A stretch of DNA of 41,599 bases from Acidimicrobiales bacterium (GTDB lineage: Bacteria > Actinomycetota > Acidimicrobiia > Acidimicrobiales > Palsa-688), in assembly GCA_035533095.1 (NCBI GenBank), contig DATLUM010000003.1:1-41599 (forward strand). The letters are read 5' to 3'. A model generated the notes under the pieces. That model did no database searches. It was not told where the DNA came from and saw only the letters and a list, made by a program, of their open reading frames with translations. How positions within the stretch are numbered: position 1 is the stretch's first letter; every line of letters starts with the position of its first letter. Of the stretch, positions 8,420-16,107 are shown piece after piece. A program made the position numbers and the translations under genes.

Positions 8420-9247
8420 ATGGGTGAGCGAAGCGGAAGCGCAGCAGCCGCCTGGCGGCAGGCGCTCGAAGCGTGGGCCATCCCTCCTGAAATACTCGCC
8501 CGAGCTCCAGAGTCGCCGTGGGGATGCCCGAGAGCACTCTTCGAGAGAGCTGCGGCACATGCCCTTGCCACCACCACCGAGAGCCCGTCACGAGCGCGCG
8601 CCCGCGAGGCACTGCCACCGGGAGGATCGGTGTTGGATGTCGGCGCTGGCGCAGGCGCGGCCAGCTTGCCGCTCGTTCCGCCCGCGAGGACAGTGTTCGC
8701 AGTGGACGTGAGCGATGAGATGCTCCACGCCTTCGTGCAGGGAGCTGAGCGGGTGGGCGCCGAACACCGCGAGATCAAAGGCCAGTGGCCGGATACGGAG
8801 ATAGAAGCGCCGGTGACGGACGTTGCGGTCTGCCACCACGTCGCCTACAACGTCGCGAACCTGGCCGGACTTTTCGGCGCCCTCGACCGCCACGCAAGAC
8901 GGAGGGTCGTGGTGGAGCTGACAGAGCGGCACCCCCAAAGCGACCTCAACGATTTGTGGAAGCAGATCCACGGCATCGACAGACCGAGCGTGCCTACCGC
9001 AGACGACGCTGCCGCTGTCGCGGCGGAACTCGGGTTCGACGTCCAATTGGAGCGCTTCGAGCAAACGGCCCTCTGGCACGGCTCGGAGCGCGACGAGCGT
9101 GTCGCGTTCGCGCGACGGCGTTTGTGCGTCGGATCGGAATACGACCCCTTCATCAGCGAGTGGCTCGCCCGCTCCGGCGAAGAAGTACAGAACCGCAAGC
9201 TGGTCACCCTCTGGTGGGACAGCAGGTCCTGGCAGGGCGACTCATGA
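8420..9247 (+). CDS. class I SAM-dependent methyltransferase
   Basis: Predicted methyltransferase with a Rossmann SAM-binding core: motif I 'GGSVLDVGAGAGAASLPLV' at about residues 68-86, an acidic residue ending strand beta2 ('TVFAVDVSDEMLHAF'), and 'VTDVAVCHHVAYNVANLAGLF' as the motif IV region. An N-terminal helical extension of about 60 residues and a C-terminal polar region ending 'VTLWWDSRSW' are present; the substrate cannot be inferred. A TAGGCT box lies 12 nt before the ATG (8402-8407). It is followed 79 nt later by the HsaA-like monooxygenase on the same strand but that gene has its own operator, so they may be regulated separately. Confidence 0.85.
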   Translation: MGERSGSAAAAWRQALEAWAIPPEILARAPESPWGCPRALFERAAAHALATTTESPSRARAREALPPGGSVLDVGAGAGAASLPLVPPARTVFAVDVSDEMLHAFVQGAERVGAEHREIKGQWPDTEIEAPVTDVAVCHHVAYNVANLAGLFGALDRHARRRVVVELTERHPQSDLNDLWKQIHGIDRPSVPTADDAAAVAAELGFDVQLERFEQTALWHGSERDERVAFARRRLCVGSEYDPFISEWLARSGEEVQNRKLVTLWWDSRSWQGDS

Positions 9248-9309
9248 CATGCGGGCGGTCTCACTCTGCGCAACCGCTGCGCAGGATCCGCTTGACCAGA
9301 ACTCATTTC

Positions 9310-9324
9310 TAGAAAAAGATTCGA
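9310..9324 (+). promoter_or_regulatory. TetR operator copy 1, before the monooxygenase gene
   Basis: The 15-mer TAGAAAAAGATTCGA sits 2 nt before the ATG of the HsaA-like gene. It matches the palindromic site in front of the tetR gene at 13 of 15 positions (TAGAAAAA, then ATTC and the final A are shared). An AT-rich motif of this kind is conspicuous in very GC-rich DNA. Binding by the neighbouring TetR protein, blocking initiation, is inference. Confidence 0.6.
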
Positions 9325-9326
9325 AC

Positions 9327-10526
9327 ATGCGTGAATTCGTCCATCCCGCCATCAACGCGCTTCGCGACGCCGGTCCCGAGCTGAAGGCGCAGGCCGCCGT
9401 CAACACCGAGGAACGCCGACTGTCGGACGCCACGGCGAAGATCCTCCGGGACACGGGCGCCATGCGCCTGGTTCAGCCGGCACGCTACGGAGGCCTGGAA
9501 GCCGACCCGAGAGTGTTCGTCGAGGCGATGATGCTGGCGTCTCAGTTCGACGGCGCTGCCGGGTGGGTCCTCGGAGTGGTAGGGGTTCACAACTGGCACA
9601 TCGGCCTCTACGCCGACGAGGTGCAGAAGGAAGTCTGGGGTGATGACCACGACACCTGGGTCAGCTCCTCCTACAACTACGTCGGCAAGGCCAGCCGCGT
9701 GCAAGGGGGCTTCAGGCTCACGGGACGCTGGTCCTTCTCCTCGGGATGTGAGCATGCCCGATGGGTGTTCGTCGGTGGATTCGTATTCGACGACGAAGGT
9801 CGCCCTCTGGAGATGCGCCACTTCCTCCTCCCGCGCCAGGACTACGAGATCGTTGACGTGTGGCACGTCGCCGGGCTGTGCGGCTCCGGAAGCAACGACA
9901 TCGTCGTCGACGGCGCCTTCGTCCCCGATGCGAGGAGCATGAGCTGGCCCGACCTCAAGGCACACAATTGTCCCGGGACCGAGGTGAACCGGTCCGCGCT
10001 GTTCCGGGTGCCGTGGGGATCCATGTTCCTCAACGCGGTGACAGCACCCCTCGTCGGGATGGCCCGGGGGATGCTCGACGAGTCGGTCGCCCTGGTCAAG
10101 CAGCGGGTGAGCGGATACGTCCCGCCCGGACCCTCCACGGGGCCTTTCGACGCCAAGCGCATATGGCCGGCTGTCACGATGGCGAGGCTGGCCGAGGCCT
10201 CGGCTGAGGTGGACGCGGCAAGAGTGCAGATGCTCGACAACCTCGGCGACGTCTACTCCTACGCCGAGACGGGCGAAGAGGTGCCCCTGGACGTTCGCGC
10301 CCGTGCCCGGCGGGACCAGGTGATGGCGGCCAAGAGGGCGACAGACGCCGCCAACTCAATCTTCTCGCTCGCCGGCGGGCGGGGTCTGTCCTTGAAGAGC
10401 CCCATTCAGCGGTTGTGGAGGGACGCCCAGGCCGGTGCTCACCACGTAGTGAACGGCGCCGACCAGGCCCTCACTTCTTACGGCGCGTTCCTGATCGGTG
10501 AGGAGATCGAAGATCAGCTGGTCTGA
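9327..10526 (+). CDS. HsaA-like flavin-dependent monooxygenase (acyl-CoA dehydrogenase fold)
   Basis: Oxygenase component of the two-component FMNH2-dependent type; the closest relatives I recognise are HsaA (3-HSA hydroxylase of steroid degradation) and related phenol hydroxylases. The acyl-CoA-dehydrogenase-like fold is visible: N-terminal helical domain with 'GAMRLVQPARYGGLEADPRVFVEA', middle beta domain 'GGFRLTGRWSFSSGCEHARWVFVGG', then 'VAGLCGSGSNDIVVDGAFVP', and the C-terminal helical domain with 'SLAGGRGLSLKSPIQRLWRDAQAGAHH'. The 399-residue length fits the family. No flavin reductase partner (HsaB-like) is in the window. The 3' end overlaps the convergent tetR gene by 56 nt. Steroid substrate is possible but unproven; hence no gene symbol. 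Confidence 0.82.
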   Translation: MREFVHPAINALRDAGPELKAQAAVNTEERRLSDATAKILRDTGAMRLVQPARYGGLEADPRVFVEAMMLASQFDGAAGWVLGVVGVHNWHIGLYADEVQKEVWGDDHDTWVSSSYNYVGKASRVQGGFRLTGRWSFSSGCEHARWVFVGGFVFDDEGRPLEMRHFLLPRQDYEIVDVWHVAGLCGSGSNDIVVDGAFVPDARSMSWPDLKAHNCPGTEVNRSALFRVPWGSMFLNAVTAPLVGMARGMLDESVALVKQRVSGYVPPGPSTGPFDAKRIWPAVTMARLAEASAEVDAARVQMLDNLGDVYSYAETGEEVPLDVRARARRDQVMAAKRATDAANSIFSLAGGRGLSLKSPIQRLWRDAQAGAHHVVNGADQALTSYGAFLIGEEIEDQLV

Positions 10527-11127
10527 GCGCCTCCCAAGCCGTGCCCGACAGCTCGAGAGAGGCGGAGCGAACCGCCGCCTGCGACGGCACGCCCCGGTAC
10601 AGGGCGGAACGAACCCAGTGGTGCACAGGCCCGATGAGCACCGCGGTGACCGTCTCGAAGGGGAGCTTGCGTAGCTCGCCGCCGGCCATCCGTTTGTCGA
10701 GCCATCCCTTCACGACGGCCAGGAACTCGGCGTTCTCGTCGAGAAGCTCGGCGGCGACGTCGTCCGAGCGGTAGCCGGCGAATGGATGCTGCAGCAGGAA
10801 GGTCGCCGGGCGGGGATGCCTGACGAGCCAGCGGAGGTGATAGTCGACAGTATCTTTGATCCCGAGTTCAGCACGAGGGTCCGCCGCGAGGATGGCTCCG
10901 GCACCGGACTGATAATCGTTGAGCAGGCTGTAATGCAGGGTCGCCAGCAGGAGATCCTTGGATCCGAAGTGATGGTAGAGGGTGCCGACGCTCACGCCGG
11001 CACGGGCGCACACCTTTTGGACGAACATTCCGGACTCGCCGGTCTCCACTATCGTGTCGAGGGCAGCCGCGAGGATGTCCGCCCGGCGGCGTAAGGTCTT
11101 GCGGGTTCGCCCCCCGGCGGTGACCAT
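10471..11127 (-). CDS. TetR family transcriptional regulator
   Basis: A 218-residue TetR repressor. The N-terminal helix-turn-helix domain is clear: 'RRADILAAALDTIVETGESGMFVQKVCARAGVSVGTLYHHFGSKDLLLATLH' at about residues 14-65. The C-terminal ligand domain contains 'RHPRPATFLLQHPFAGYRSDDVAAELLDENAEFL'. Its ATG directly abuts a perfect-arm palindrome (11128-11142) that recurs before the monooxygenase gene, supporting autoregulation plus control of that gene. The 3' end overlaps the monooxygenase by 56 nt. The ligand is unknown; a steroid or aromatic intermediate, or its CoA ester, would fit the context. Confidence 0.93.
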   Translation of the reverse strand: MVTAGGRTRKTLRRRADILAAALDTIVETGESGMFVQKVCARAGVSVGTLYHHFGSKDLLLATLHYSLLNDYQSGAGAILAADPRAELGIKDTVDYHLRWLVRHPRPATFLLQHPFAGYRSDDVAAELLDENAEFLAVVKGWLDKRMAGGELRKLPFETVTAVLIGPVHHWVRSALYRGVPSQAAVRSASLELSGTAWEALRPADLRSPHRSGTRRKK

Positions 11128-11142
11128 TAGAAAAATATTCTA
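11128..11142 (-). promoter_or_regulatory. TetR operator copy 2 / leaderless tetR promoter
   Basis: Inverted repeat TAGAA-AAATA-TTCTA with perfect 5-bp arms immediately upstream of the tetR start codon. On the minus strand it contains TAGAAT (11142-11137), a TANNNT -10 box 9 nt from the ATG, so the operator would cover the promoter of a leaderless tetR transcript. It also lies between tetR and the divergent propeller gene starting at 11170/11188, which it may control as well. Confidence 0.65.
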
Positions 11143-11169
11143 GTTGGGTGCCGTGGCAGGCACTTCCGG

Positions 11170-13221
11170 TTGGGGCAAGATGCAGATGTGACTCCCGGAG
11201 GACGACGAGGTCCGCGTCGCGCGCCAGCGCATCGCCGACCGACACACCAAGATTTTGTCCGCAGGCGCCTGGCGGTGCTGGGTGCGACGGCCCTGGCGGT
11301 CGTCGTCGTTGCTGCGGTGCTCACCAACGACTCGTCGAAGGGGTCCCCCAAGGCGAAGACAGCAGGTACCGTCGCCAAGACCAGCCATCCCCCTCAGCTG
11401 CAGGTCAGCATCGCCTCGTGGCAGCTCCCGTCCCCGCTGTCGAGGACGGTAGCCCTCTCCGTGGACGGAAACATCGACGTCTTCGGAGGACTCACCGGTA
11501 CCGGCAACTCGACGACCGGTGCCGTCGTGCAGATAGATCCGGCGAACGGCCACAGCCAGAACGTCGCCACCCTGCCCGTGCCGGTGCACGACGCCGCGGG
11601 TGCCGCGATCGGGAGTCGCTACTTCGTGTTCGGGGGAGGGACGACCGCGCTGACGGAATCGGTGCAGTCCTTTTCGCCGGACAGCGCCGCGGGATCGCCT
11701 GCGATGTCGGTGGCCGGCCAGCTTCCCGCGAAGCGCGCGGACCTTGCGACAGCTACCGGGCCTGATGGCACCGTCTACATCGCCGGCGGCTACGACGGGG
11801 CGAGCTTTTCGCCGGACGTGCTGTCCACGCGCAACGGGACGTCTTTCTCCGTAATTGGAAGGTTGCCGGTCCCGGTCCGCTACCCCGCCGTCGCTGTCAC
11901 GGCAGGAAAGCTCTGGGTCCTCGGCGGTGAAGCCGCCGGCGGCGGAGAGAGCGACGCCATCCAGACCATCGACCTCAAGACACACGCGGCCACCGTCGCC
12001 GCCCATCTCCCGCGGCCCATCTCGCACGCTTCGGCCGCGACTCTCGGCGGCACCGTCTATCTCTTCGGCGGCCGCTCGGGCGGCAACGCACTCGACACCG
12101 TCTACAAGCTCGACCCGGTAAAGGCGACTTTTTCGCAAGCAGGCAGTATTCCGCTCCCGATGTCGGACATGTCCGCCGTCGCGTTCGGCGAGACCGTCTA
12201 CCTCGTCGGCGGGGAAGGCCAGCTCGCCCAACCAGGGCAGTCGGTCATCGTCGCCCGGATGTCCTCTACGACGCCGGCGGCCGCTGCGACGGGGGCAGCT
12301 CCCTTCTCCGGCGACCTGTTGATCGCCGATCGCGGCAACGACAGGCTGCTGCTCGTCACGGCCGACAAGAAGGTCCTCTGGGTCTTCCCGAGCCTCCTGC
12401 ACCCCGCTCCGCCTCAGGGTTTCTACTTCCCCGACGACGCTTTCTTCGCCAAGCACGGCACAGCCATCATCACCAACCAGGAGGACCAGAACACGATCCT
12501 CGAGATCGCATACCCGTCCGGGCAGGTCATCGGCAGCTATGGGCACCCGAACCAGCCGGGCAGCTCTCCCGGGTACCTCAACCAGCCCGACGACGCCTAC
12601 CTGTTGGCCGACGGCAAGATAACGGTCGCGGACGCCAAGAACTGCAGGATCCTGTTCATCAACTCCAACTTCACCTACCTGTCGAGCATCGGCCATACCG
12701 GGCGCTGCCAGCACGACATTCCCAACGACGTTGCCTATCCCAACGGCGATACCCCCCTGCAGGACGGCAACTTCCTCGTCTCGGAGATCAACGGCTCCTA
12801 TATCGACGAGGTGACCATGTCGGGGCAGGTCGTGTGGTCGGTCAAACTGCCGATGATCGGATACGTATCCGATCCCCAGCAGCTGGGGCCCGACCTCTAC
12901 CTGGTTGCCGACTACTCGAGGCCCGGTGGCATCTACGAGTTCACCCGAGAGGGCCAGATCGTCTGGAGCTACAAGGTCGCCTCCGGCGAGGGCATGCTCG
13001 ACCACCCCAGTCTCGCCGAGCGCTTGCCCACTGGACTCATCTGTGCCAACGACGACTACCGCGACAGGGTGGTCTGTATCAACCCAACCACCAAGCAGAT
13101 CGTCTGGCAGTACGGCGACACTGACTCACCCGGCACCGCGCCGGGGATGCTCAAGATCCCCGATGGGTTCGATCTTCTCGCGCCCGACAAGAGCACTCCG
13201 ACGCACCCGTTCACCGGGTGA
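11170..13221 (+). CDS. membrane-anchored double beta-propeller protein (Kelch-like + NHL/PQQ-like)
   Basis: A 683-residue protein of unknown function. A basic N-terminus precedes one hydrophobic anchor ('RRRLAVLGATALAVVVVAAVLT', about residues 29-50) and a Ser/Thr/Lys linker. Residues about 85-365 form six Kelch-like blades ('IDVFGG', 'YFVFGGG', 'VYIAGGYDG', 'LWVLGGEA', 'VYLFGGRSG', 'VYLVGGEG'). Residues about 380-680 form a second propeller of NHL/PQQ type ('GDLLIADRGNDRLLLV', 'ILFINSNFTYLSSIG', 'YEFTREGQIVWSYKV', 'KQIVWQYG'). The first start is a TTG at 11170; the GTG at 11188 is an equally plausible start. It is divergent from tetR with the operator between them. The protein is expected outside the membrane; binding or enzymatic role cannot be deduced. 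Confidence 0.8.
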   Translation: MGQDADVTPGGRRGPRRAPAHRRPTHQDFVRRRLAVLGATALAVVVVAAVLTNDSSKGSPKAKTAGTVAKTSHPPQLQVSIASWQLPSPLSRTVALSVDGNIDVFGGLTGTGNSTTGAVVQIDPANGHSQNVATLPVPVHDAAGAAIGSRYFVFGGGTTALTESVQSFSPDSAAGSPAMSVAGQLPAKRADLATATGPDGTVYIAGGYDGASFSPDVLSTRNGTSFSVIGRLPVPVRYPAVAVTAGKLWVLGGEAAGGGESDAIQTIDLKTHAATVAAHLPRPISHASAATLGGTVYLFGGRSGGNALDTVYKLDPVKATFSQAGSIPLPMSDMSAVAFGETVYLVGGEGQLAQPGQSVIVARMSSTTPAAAATGAAPFSGDLLIADRGNDRLLLVTADKKVLWVFPSLLHPAPPQGFYFPDDAFFAKHGTAIITNQEDQNTILEIAYPSGQVIGSYGHPNQPGSSPGYLNQPDDAYLLADGKITVADAKNCRILFINSNFTYLSSIGHTGRCQHDIPNDVAYPNGDTPLQDGNFLVSEINGSYIDEVTMSGQVVWSVKLPMIGYVSDPQQLGPDLYLVADYSRPGGIYEFTREGQIVWSYKVASGEGMLDHPSLAERLPTGLICANDDYRDRVVCINPTTKQIVWQYGDTDSPGTAPGMLKIPDGFDLLAPDKSTPTHPFTG

Positions 13222-13254
13222 TTGTCGCCCCGCCGTGAAGGCGTCCAACAGCGG

Positions 13255-13821
13255 CTAGGGAGCGGGAACGGTCGTCACGAGCCGCGCGCGGACCAGCGGC
13301 TCGAAATGCTCGAGGGGCTCGCTCCTGTACTCGGAATCGAACGCCGTCTGGTCGTACTTGGCGCAGAACTCCTCGGTGTACCCGAAGTACGGCGAGTCTC
13401 GGTACTGCTCGCGGGTGTTGCGGTCCAGCCCTATGTGATGCCAGAAGTAGTAGCCCTGGAAGATGCCGTGCTTCTCGACCATCCAGTGGTTGGCTTCCGA
13501 GACGAACGGCTTGAGGATGTCAGCCGCTATGGAGGGGTGGTTGAACGGGGAGAGCGTGTCGCCGATGTCGTGCAACAGTGCGCAGAGGACGTACTCCTCG
13601 TCGCGGCCGTCTCGTTCGGCTCTGGTCGCCGTCTGGAGGGAGTGCTCGAGGCGGTCGACAGGGAACCCGCCGTGGTCGCTCTTGAGATCCCGCAGGAGCA
13701 TGAGTACCCGGTCGGGCACGAAGCTCTGGGTCACGTTGAGGTGCGGCGAGATGAGCGCCCAGTCCTCCGCGGTGGACTCCTCGAAGGTCTTGAACTTGGC
13801 GCGAGGGGCCGAAGTGGTCAT
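13255..13821 (-). CDS. HD-domain metalloprotein (phosphohydrolase / PhnZ-MIOX-type oxygenase-like)
   Basis: A 188-residue HD-domain protein. Metal ligands are visible as His60 ('RLEHSLQTATRA'), His84-Asp85 ('ALLHDIGDTL') and downstream histidines in 'NHWMVEKHGIFQGYYFWHHIG'. The 'EHSLQTATRA...DEE.V..ALLHDIGD' pattern and the extended C-terminus resemble the branch related to PhnZ/MIOX-type mixed-valent di-iron oxygenases as much as nucleotide phosphohydrolases; I cannot decide between hydrolysis and oxygenation. The ATG is preceded by a TACCCT box 7 nt upstream, so transcription can start at the gene even though carbonic anhydrase lies just upstream on the same strand. Confidence 0.8.
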   Translation of the reverse strand: MTTSAPRAKFKTFEESTAEDWALISPHLNVTQSFVPDRVLMLLRDLKSDHGGFPVDRLEHSLQTATRAERDGRDEEYVLCALLHDIGDTLSPFNHPSIAADILKPFVSEANHWMVEKHGIFQGYYFWHHIGLDRNTREQYRDSPYFGYTEEFCAKYDQTAFDSEYRSEPLEHFEPLVRARLVTTVPAP

Positions 13822-13828
13822 GGGTTCG

Positions 13829-13834
13829 AGGGTA
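13829..13834 (-). promoter_or_regulatory. -10 box, leaderless promoter of the HD-domain gene
   Basis: TACCCT on the minus strand ends 7 nt before the ATG at 13821, so transcription would begin at or within a base or two of the start codon. No -35 consensus is evident. Confidence 0.55.
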
Positions 13835-13866
13835 CCCCTCGGCCGACCTAAAGAGGTAGAGGCCGC

Positions 13867-14361
13867 TCAGGCCGGGATCAGCCGCGCCACCAAGCCAGTT
13901 TCGACGTCGTAGCGCCACCCCTCGACGGTCGTGCCGGGCGGCAGGCCCCGGCACGAGCGGACGGCTTCCACGTCGTCCACAAGCGCCACATCCGGGTCAG
14001 GCATGGACAGCCACGACCAGCCGTTGGTGGCGTCCCGCTGTTGTTGGGACATGGCGTCGGGAACGCTTGCATCGTCGGTACCAGCGAGAGCGCATTTGGT
14101 GTGATGCATGACAGCGATCTCTTTCACGCCGAGGAACGTGGCTGCGAGCACCATCGACCGCAGCACGTCGGGGGTAACCCGGCCGCCGGCGTTGCGCAGG
14201 ATCTTCGCGTCCCCCACCGACAGCCCGAGGATGGATAGTGGGTCGATCCGGGTGTCCATGCAGGTCAGAACGCAGAAGGCCTTGACCGCCCGCGCCTCCA
14301 TACCGTCGTGAGTGAAACGTGAGGCGTAACCGGCGTTGGCGGCAAGCAACTCGTCGAACAT
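13867..14361 (-). CDS. beta-class carbonic anhydrase
   Basis: Zinc enzyme interconverting CO2 and bicarbonate. The signature 'CVLTCMDTRIDP' supplies Cys34 and the Asp36/Arg38 dyad, and 'AVMHHTKCALAG' supplies His87 and Cys90; 'KILRNAGGRVTPDVLRS' is the conserved central block. At 164 residues it belongs to the short actinobacterial type (Rv1284-like). It is the upstream neighbour of the HD-domain gene on the same strand with a 45-nt gap. It could supply bicarbonate to the biotin-dependent carboxylase encoded elsewhere in the window, though nothing links them directly. Confidence 0.93.
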   Translation of the reverse strand: MFDELLAANAGYASRFTHDGMEARAVKAFCVLTCMDTRIDPLSILGLSVGDAKILRNAGGRVTPDVLRSMVLAATFLGVKEIAVMHHTKCALAGTDDASVPDAMSQQQRDATNGWSWLSMPDPDVALVDDVEAVRSCRGLPPGTTVEGWRYDVETGLVARLIPA

Positions 14362-14467
14362 GACCTAGAGCCTTGCAAAACGACAGCCGCGCGCGTAACG
14401 CACCGGGGCTGTCCGCCACGATCCAGGCCCGGACCCGCTACGGAATGTCCCAGCAGCTGATCGAGAG

Positions 14468-14486
14468 TCAGCGCTCGAAGCGCTGA
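14468..14486 (-). terminator. hairpin downstream of the DinB-like gene
   Basis: Perfect 8-bp inverted repeat TCAGCGCT with a 3-nt loop, located 30 nt past the stop of the minus-strand DinB-like gene. There is no U-tract after it, so it is a hairpin consistent with, but not proof of, termination. Confidence 0.5.
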
Positions 14487-14515
14487 TCCGGCCCGTTCGG
14501 ACTGGGCGGCCGGTG

Positions 14516-15391
14516 CTAGATGGTGAAGGCGAGGTTGGACACGACTCGCCTTCCGAGCTCGTCGTCACCGGCGATCTCCACACCACCGAGGTCGCCGGAT
14601 GGGGTACCGCCGAGCAGCCCTCCGGGGTCGACCCGCCCGCACGCCAGGCGGGTGAAGGCGCTCGACGAAAGCACGAGCGTCGTGGCCGGCCCGCCGGTGT
14701 CGGGCAAGGTCCGGACCACCTTGGCGCGGCCGTCGACCACGGCGACGTTCAGCTCGCGCTGCACCGGGCCGGTGAGGCGGAAGGTGACCGACTGGCCGGC
14801 CGCGAGGCCGACCTTCTTGCCGACCACGAAACCCAGCGCCCGCACGATCTCGTCGACCGATTGCTCTGCCACAGCGCCTGACTCGTGGCCGGGGCGGCCG
14901 ACGGCGTCACGGATGTCCTGCTCGTGCACCCAGCAGTCGAAAACCCTGATCTGCATGAACCGGCGGTAGTCGGCCTTGCCTACCGGGGTCCACGATTCGG
15001 TGGCGAAGTCTTCCTCGCTCATGGCGGCAAGCGCTGCGCGCCTCTCCTTGGTCACGTCGGCGAAATCCGCCAGGACCTCCTTGCGGGCGCGGCCGGCGAG
15101 CGCTGCGACCCAGACCTCGTTGAAACCGCCGATGTCGTTGCGCACGTGTTCGGGCCTGCCCGGGTCGACTTCCGGGTTGGGCCTGCCGAGCAGCATCGAC
15201 TCGGTTCCGATCATGTGCGCGTACTGGGCGGCGACGGTCCAGCCGGGGCAGGGAGTCGGTCGCTGCCAGTCCGCATCGTCGATCTCGTCACCGAGTGCGA
15301 GTAACGAGTCCCATTCCTCCGAAAGCTGCGCGGTCAGGTCCGTCCCGCTGCTGCCGGCGACGATCCCCGGTGCGCCACTCGCTTCGGCCAT
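14516..15391 (-). CDS. DinB-like / maleylpyruvate isomerase family protein (mycothiol-dependent type)
   Basis: A 291-residue protein of the actinobacterial TIGR03083 / maleylpyruvate-isomerase N-terminal family, metal-binding four-helix proteins several of which use mycothiol. The N-terminal domain shows 'DWQRPTPCPGWTVAAQYAHMIGTE' with His59, and 'RRFMQIRVFDCWVHEQDIRDAVGRPG' with His156 and Asp159 as likely metal ligands. The C-terminal domain ('VTFRLTGPVQRELNVAVVDGRAKVV...') resembles the SCP2-like extension common in the family. Its ATG at 15391 directly follows the stop of the DsbA-like gene, indicating translational coupling. The substrate is not predictable. Confidence 0.85.
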   Translation of the reverse strand: MAEASGAPGIVAGSSGTDLTAQLSEEWDSLLALGDEIDDADWQRPTPCPGWTVAAQYAHMIGTESMLLGRPNPEVDPGRPEHVRNDIGGFNEVWVAALAGRARKEVLADFADVTKERRAALAAMSEEDFATESWTPVGKADYRRFMQIRVFDCWVHEQDIRDAVGRPGHESGAVAEQSVDEIVRALGFVVGKKVGLAAGQSVTFRLTGPVQRELNVAVVDGRAKVVRTLPDTGGPATTLVLSSSAFTRLACGRVDPGGLLGGTPSGDLGGVEIAGDDELGRRVVSNLAFTI

Positions 15392-16078
15392 TCAGGCCAC
15401 CGGCCTTTCGATAGTGCGCCAGTCGCGCGCCTCGATGTAGGGGGTGAAGCTGGCGCCGATGTGGTCCCAGTCGGCGGCGGTCTTCGGGCGTCTCAGCTCG
15501 TAGAGGTGCGGGAACTCGGTCCAACCGGCGACCAGGTCCCACAGGCGGCCGGCCTCCTCGCCCCGCGGCGCCGGAGTCACCACCGGCCCGAAGAGGGCGG
15601 TCCGCTGAGTACCCGCTTGAAGTACGAGGGTGGGCACGCCGAAGCCGCCGAGGGCGACAGCGGCTTCGTGATCGGCCCGAACGTCGTCGTGGGTCGTCTC
15701 GTCGGCGAGCGCCGCGTCGACGAGACCGGGTTCGACGCCGATCTCGGTGAGGACTGCCGCGACCCCCTCCGGGGTGTGGACCTTCACGCCGTCCTCGTGG
15801 AGGGCTCTGCCGGCGGCGGCGTAGAAGCGGTCGACAGCGTCATTGCCGTCCAGCCCGCCGGCGCCTCGGCGGAGCAGCGCCGCGACCCGCATCATCGACC
15901 AGCCGTACGACCAGTTGCGCTCCCAGGGGTGCTTCTTGCCGTCCTCGCGGTTCACCTCCTCCAACGAGAAGAACCGCCACGTGACCTGGATGTCGCGGAC
16001 CCGCGCCGCCTCGCGGATCCACTTGCTCGTCTGGTAAGCCCAGGGGCACATGACGTCGAAGTGGAAGTCGACGTTCAT
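15392..16078 (-). CDS. DsbA-family protein, Rv2466c-like, single-Cys active site
   Basis: Thioredoxin-fold DsbA/FrnE-type protein, most like the mycothiol-dependent reductase Rv2466c. The fold starts at once with 'MNVDFHFDVMCPWAYQTSKWIREA' and contains the cis-Pro loop 'GGFGVPTLVL'. The active site is C11-P-W-A14: the second cysteine of the CPWC found in Rv2466c is alanine, so it can only work as a monothiol enzyme, plausibly with mycothiol as resolving thiol. It is immediately followed (no gap) by the DinB-like gene of a family containing mycothiol-dependent isomerases, which supports a thiol-dependent pathway. Upstream it is separated from the crotonase gene by 29 nt. Confidence 0.82.
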   Translation of the reverse strand: MNVDFHFDVMCPWAYQTSKWIREAARVRDIQVTWRFFSLEEVNREDGKKHPWERNWSYGWSMMRVAALLRRGAGGLDGNDAVDRFYAAAGRALHEDGVKVHTPEGVAAVLTEIGVEPGLVDAALADETTHDDVRADHEAAVALGGFGVPTLVLQAGTQRTALFGPVVTPAPRGEEAGRLWDLVAGWTEFPHLYELRRPKTAADWDHIGASFTPYIEARDWRTIERPVA

Positions 16079-16107
16079 CGGGCCAGACCCTACGCCGGCC
16101 GCGGGTG

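Noticed and set aside
11140-13005. A 621-codon minus-strand frame opposite the double-propeller gene
   Set aside because: Composition is repetitive Val/Asp/Arg without fold signals, whereas the plus strand has clear Kelch and NHL blades.
9327-13221. Steroid degradation cluster
   Set aside because: Only the HsaA-like enzyme and a TetR are present. No hsaB, hsaC, hsaD or kstD homologs are in the window, so a full cluster is not supported.
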